A DNA stretch of 13,309 bases, taken from assembly GCA_036274645.1 (NCBI GenBank), contig DASUFH010000061.1:1-13309 (forward strand), in the 5' to 3' direction. Below are positions 11,450 to 13,309 of this stretch, one piece after another. The DNA is from DASUFH01 sp036274645 (lineage in GTDB: Bacteria > Acidobacteriota > Terriglobia > 20CM-2-55-15). The notes beneath the pieces were generated by a model. It saw nothing but the letters and a program-made list of their open reading frames with translations. It was not told where the DNA came from and searched no databases. A program made the position numbers and the translations under genes. Within the stretch, counting starts at the first letter, position 1; each line of letters begins with the position of its first letter.

Positions 11450-12927
11450 GCGGCCTCCCTTCCGTAGCGCTCCAGGTAAGCGCGCACGTTCAGCTTACGC
11501 GCGGTGTTCGCCGAAGACATGTAACGGACCGTGCCGAATATCGGGCGCTCCGGCCCCCAGGGCCGATCGTAGCGTCCGAGAATCCAGAAGATGCCCGAAT
11601 ACGAGTTCGGGTCGCGGCCATCCAGCGCGTACTTGTTATTCAGATGGATCATCGTCGCGAGCGCCTCCTGGGGCGTCGCCGACCATTCCAGGATCTTCTT
11701 TCCCCAGAGCATGCGCAGGTAGTTGTGGATGCGCCCTTCTTCGGTCAGCTCGCGCTGGGCGGCATTCCACAGCGGGTCGTGCGTGGCGGCGCTTTCGAAC
11801 TGATCGAGGGAATAGACGTATTCCCGAGGGTCGGAGGCGTGACGCTCGAGCGTTTTCCGCGCCCACTCCGGAAGCGAAGAGTACTGGTCGTACCCGGGTC
11901 CGGCCGCGCACCGGTTGAAACCGAGTTCCCGCCACGTGACCAGCTGATCGAGGAAGGCTTCGGAGTCCGACCCCATGCCCCACCATCCGGTCCGGCTTCC
12001 CCCTTTGGCCGGCCCCAGACGTTCCGGACGCCAGCGTTCCCGGCGCGCCAGCACGTTGAAAATCTCGTGACTGGAGATATGGCCGAAATGAAGATAGGGC
12101 GACAGCGCGCTGGCGCGGCTGGAGGCGATCTCGTTGCGGTGATCCGCGTAGCCCGGCAGGCCGTTCTCGAGAAACGCCGCAAGCCGCTCGCCGGCCGCGC
12201 GACTTCCGCCCACGGTTCCTTCCACCGGCGGCACGGAGTGGTCGATGGGCAGCGTTGCCAGAGGCGGTTTGCCGGCGCCCAGCGCGGCGCGCGACTCTTG
12301 GGCGAATATCGCGTCACTGTCCCGCCGGGAAAGGCGTGGCAATTCCGCGCCGGCGAGGACATTTTCGACCGGAGCCCACCCCAGATGCGCGGGCAGTTCC
12401 TGTTGCACAAACCGTCTGAAACTGTGCGCCGTTTCGAAGACCCGGGAGGCGACCCGTACCGGCAGCAGCCCCGACGAATCGATCGATTCGACCAGCGCCG
12501 GAGACCGGCTCGCCATGATCTCCGTCCAGCGGGGTATGACGAACGCCGGGAAGTCATCCGTCACGACAACGGCGGCCCGCTCAAGGAAACTGTCGATGCG
12601 GCGGTCCCGGGTTTTGCCGCGGGCGATCAGCGGACAGTAGGTGACGGGCAAACCATCGAGCGCGGCCGCATTCTCCAGCATGCCCTCAAGCACAAACGCG
12701 TGGATCCGGTCGCTTGCCCACGGATAGTCGCAATTCAGTCCCTCGACAATGAGCAGCGGCACGCGCAGTTCACCGGCCCATGCGACAGCCCGCTCCAGAG
12801 CAAAATTCCAGCGGACCCGTCGATATGCGGTCATCCAGTAGAGGACGTAGTCGTGATCGCCTCGCACGGCGCCCGAATTGATCCGGCGGATTCGCGCGGC
12901 CGGGACGGATGGACTTCCGGATCTCAT
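11446..12927 (-). CDS. phr: Class II CPD photolyase
   Basis: This deoxyribodipyrimidine photolyase has 493 residues. It uses FADH- and blue/near-UV light to split cyclobutane pyrimidine dimers in DNA. The N-terminal Rossmann-like domain opens with RIRRINSGAV and YVLYWMTAYRRVRWNFALE (27-45), typical of class II. The FAD-binding helical domain has SALSPYLHFGHIS (273-285), FLDQLVTWRELGFN (325-338), GRIHNYLRMLWGKKILEW (398-415) and DPNSYSGIFWILGRYDRPWG (439-458), ending RPIFGTVRYMS. The last block clearly separates it from class I enzymes. W408 and W415 are spaced as the class II electron-transfer tryptophans. I use the ATG at 12927; the frame extends to a TTG at 12963, but conservation begins after 12927. 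No strong Shine-Dalgarno is seen. It heads an operon with the DUF523-DUF1722 gene. Confidence 0.93.
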   Translation of the reverse strand: MRSGSPSVPAARIRRINSGAVRGDHDYVLYWMTAYRRVRWNFALERAVAWAGELRVPLLIVEGLNCDYPWASDRIHAFVLEGMLENAAALDGLPVTYCPLIARGKTRDRRIDSFLERAAVVVTDDFPAFVIPRWTEIMASRSPALVESIDSSGLLPVRVASRVFETAHSFRRFVQQELPAHLGWAPVENVLAGAELPRLSRRDSDAIFAQESRAALGAGKPPLATLPIDHSVPPVEGTVGGSRAAGERLAAFLENGLPGYADHRNEIASSRASALSPYLHFGHISSHEIFNVLARRERWRPERLGPAKGGSRTGWWGMGSDSEAFLDQLVTWRELGFNRCAAGPGYDQYSSLPEWARKTLERHASDPREYVYSLDQFESAATHDPLWNAAQRELTEEGRIHNYLRMLWGKKILEWSATPQEALATMIHLNNKYALDGRDPNSYSGIFWILGRYDRPWGPERPIFGTVRYMSSANTARKLNVRAYLERYGREAA

Positions 12928-13021
12928 ATTTAAAGTGTTCCAGACCGGTCCTGCGCGCGTCAAAGCCTGTCCAGGACACGACTTGGTTCCGCGTTTCAGG
13001 TATGCTCAAAACTTAGACACC
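12928..13021. promoter_or_regulatory. Divergent promoter region, photolyase / deacetylase
   Basis: These 94 bases separate two divergent starts. On the + strand TATGCT (13001-13006) is a possible -10, 15 bases before the ATG at 13022. A small perfect palindrome TGTCC-A-GGACA (12968-12978) lies between the starts and could be an operator; its length makes chance likely. The photolyase side has an AT-rich TTTAAAT directly at its ATG. No -35 box is convincing. Confidence 0.35.
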
Positions 13022-13309
13022 ATGACTGCGACGCTTATCTATGACTCCGCCTATCTGCGGCACGACACCGGACCCGGTCACTTTGAGACACCGGAGCGAC
13101 TGGAATGCATCCTCGAAGCCATTACCGACGACGGCGCGCTGCAACCAGCGTTGCGCCGCGTCCGGCCGCAGCCGGCAACAGAACAGGATCTGGCCCGCTG
13201 CCACTCCATGGAGATGATCGACGCCATTCGCGCGCACATTGCCCAGGGCGGCTCCTACCTCGATTCCGACACGCCGGTGTCCGCCGAATCGTTTGAGATC
13301 GCGCTGCTG
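13022..13309 (+). CDS. Histone deacetylase / AcuC-type family protein, 5' part (cut by window end)
   Basis: The open frame starts MTATLIYDSAYLRHDTGPGH and runs 96 residues to the window edge without a stop. It matches the N-terminus of the zinc-dependent arginase-deacetylase fold family (histone deacetylases, acetoin utilisation AcuC, acetylpolyamine amidohydrolases). Marks are H14 and GPGHFETPERLECI (17-30), the RCHSMEMIDAI segment (66-76) where HDACs have their H-x-x-x-x-I, and YLDSDTPVSAESFEIALL (79-96), which corresponds to the D-x-D-T strand before the catalytic core. The zinc ligands and catalytic histidines lie beyond the edge, so activity and substrate cannot be judged. It is divergent from the photolyase operon. 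With the sirtuin it makes two unrelated lysine deacylase families within 6 kb. Confidence 0.85.
   Translation, partial: MTATLIYDSAYLRHDTGPGHFETPERLECILEAITDDGALQPALRRVRPQPATEQDLARCHSMEMIDAIRAHIAQGGSYLDSDTPVSAESFEIALL

Noticed and set aside
11323..12933. Open frame of 536 codons on the + strand opposite the photolyase/DUF523 operon
   Set aside because: It is antisense to two clear conserved genes, has Arg-rich composition and no recognisable motifs.

Overview
This GC-rich, gene-dense window holds eleven complete protein genes and one cut off at the right edge. I see no rRNA, tRNA, CRISPR array, transposase or integrase. The combination of a tandem ThyX-like protein, a PE-LIG-POL ligase D, a class II photolyase, and exported proteins with glycine/arginine-rich low-complexity stretches (a PQQ dehydrogenase and a DUF3500 protein) suggests a free-living soil-type bacterium. 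Acidobacteriota is my best guess, inferred from gene flavour and not proven by any marker gene here.

Layout. Positions 1-114 are a leader with a strong inverted repeat. Then, on the + strand, come a QueD/6-pyruvoyl-tetrahydropterin-synthase-like gene (115-441) and a small TPR gene joined to it by a 4-base stop/start overlap. On the - strand follow a 556-residue double-length ThyX-like protein (804-2474) and ligase D (2655-5222). On the + strand follow an exported PQQ-dependent dehydrogenase with glycine-rich inserts (5386-7620), a class III-type sirtuin (7732-8517), a small two-helix membrane protein (8532-8807), a 102-residue unknown (8861-9169) and a secreted DUF3500 protein (9201-10331). 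On the - strand, a class II CPD photolyase and a DUF523-DUF1722 (YbgA-type) protein form a 4-base-overlapping operon (12927 down to 10457). At the right edge the start of a histone-deacetylase/AcuC-type gene reads + from 13022.

Themes. Nucleotide and DNA maintenance is strong: a putative thymidylate synthase relative, non-homologous end-joining ligase D (no Ku gene in the window), photolyase, and a possible Fe-S thiopyrimidine desulfidase domain coupled to the photolyase. Two protein deacylase families (sirtuin and HDAC-type) are also present.

Between genes, a family of GC-rich palindromes built on GGGGCGGTC...GACCGCCCC occurs at four places (2555-2631, 5257-5297, 7659-7689, 10337-10441). 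Two copies are simple hairpins and two are composites with two palindromes around a spacer that shares a 14/15-base motif. This looks like a dispersed REP/MITE-type repeat family. The best leads are this family, the split active-site motif in the double ThyX-like protein, and the photolyase/DUF523-DUF1722 pair.
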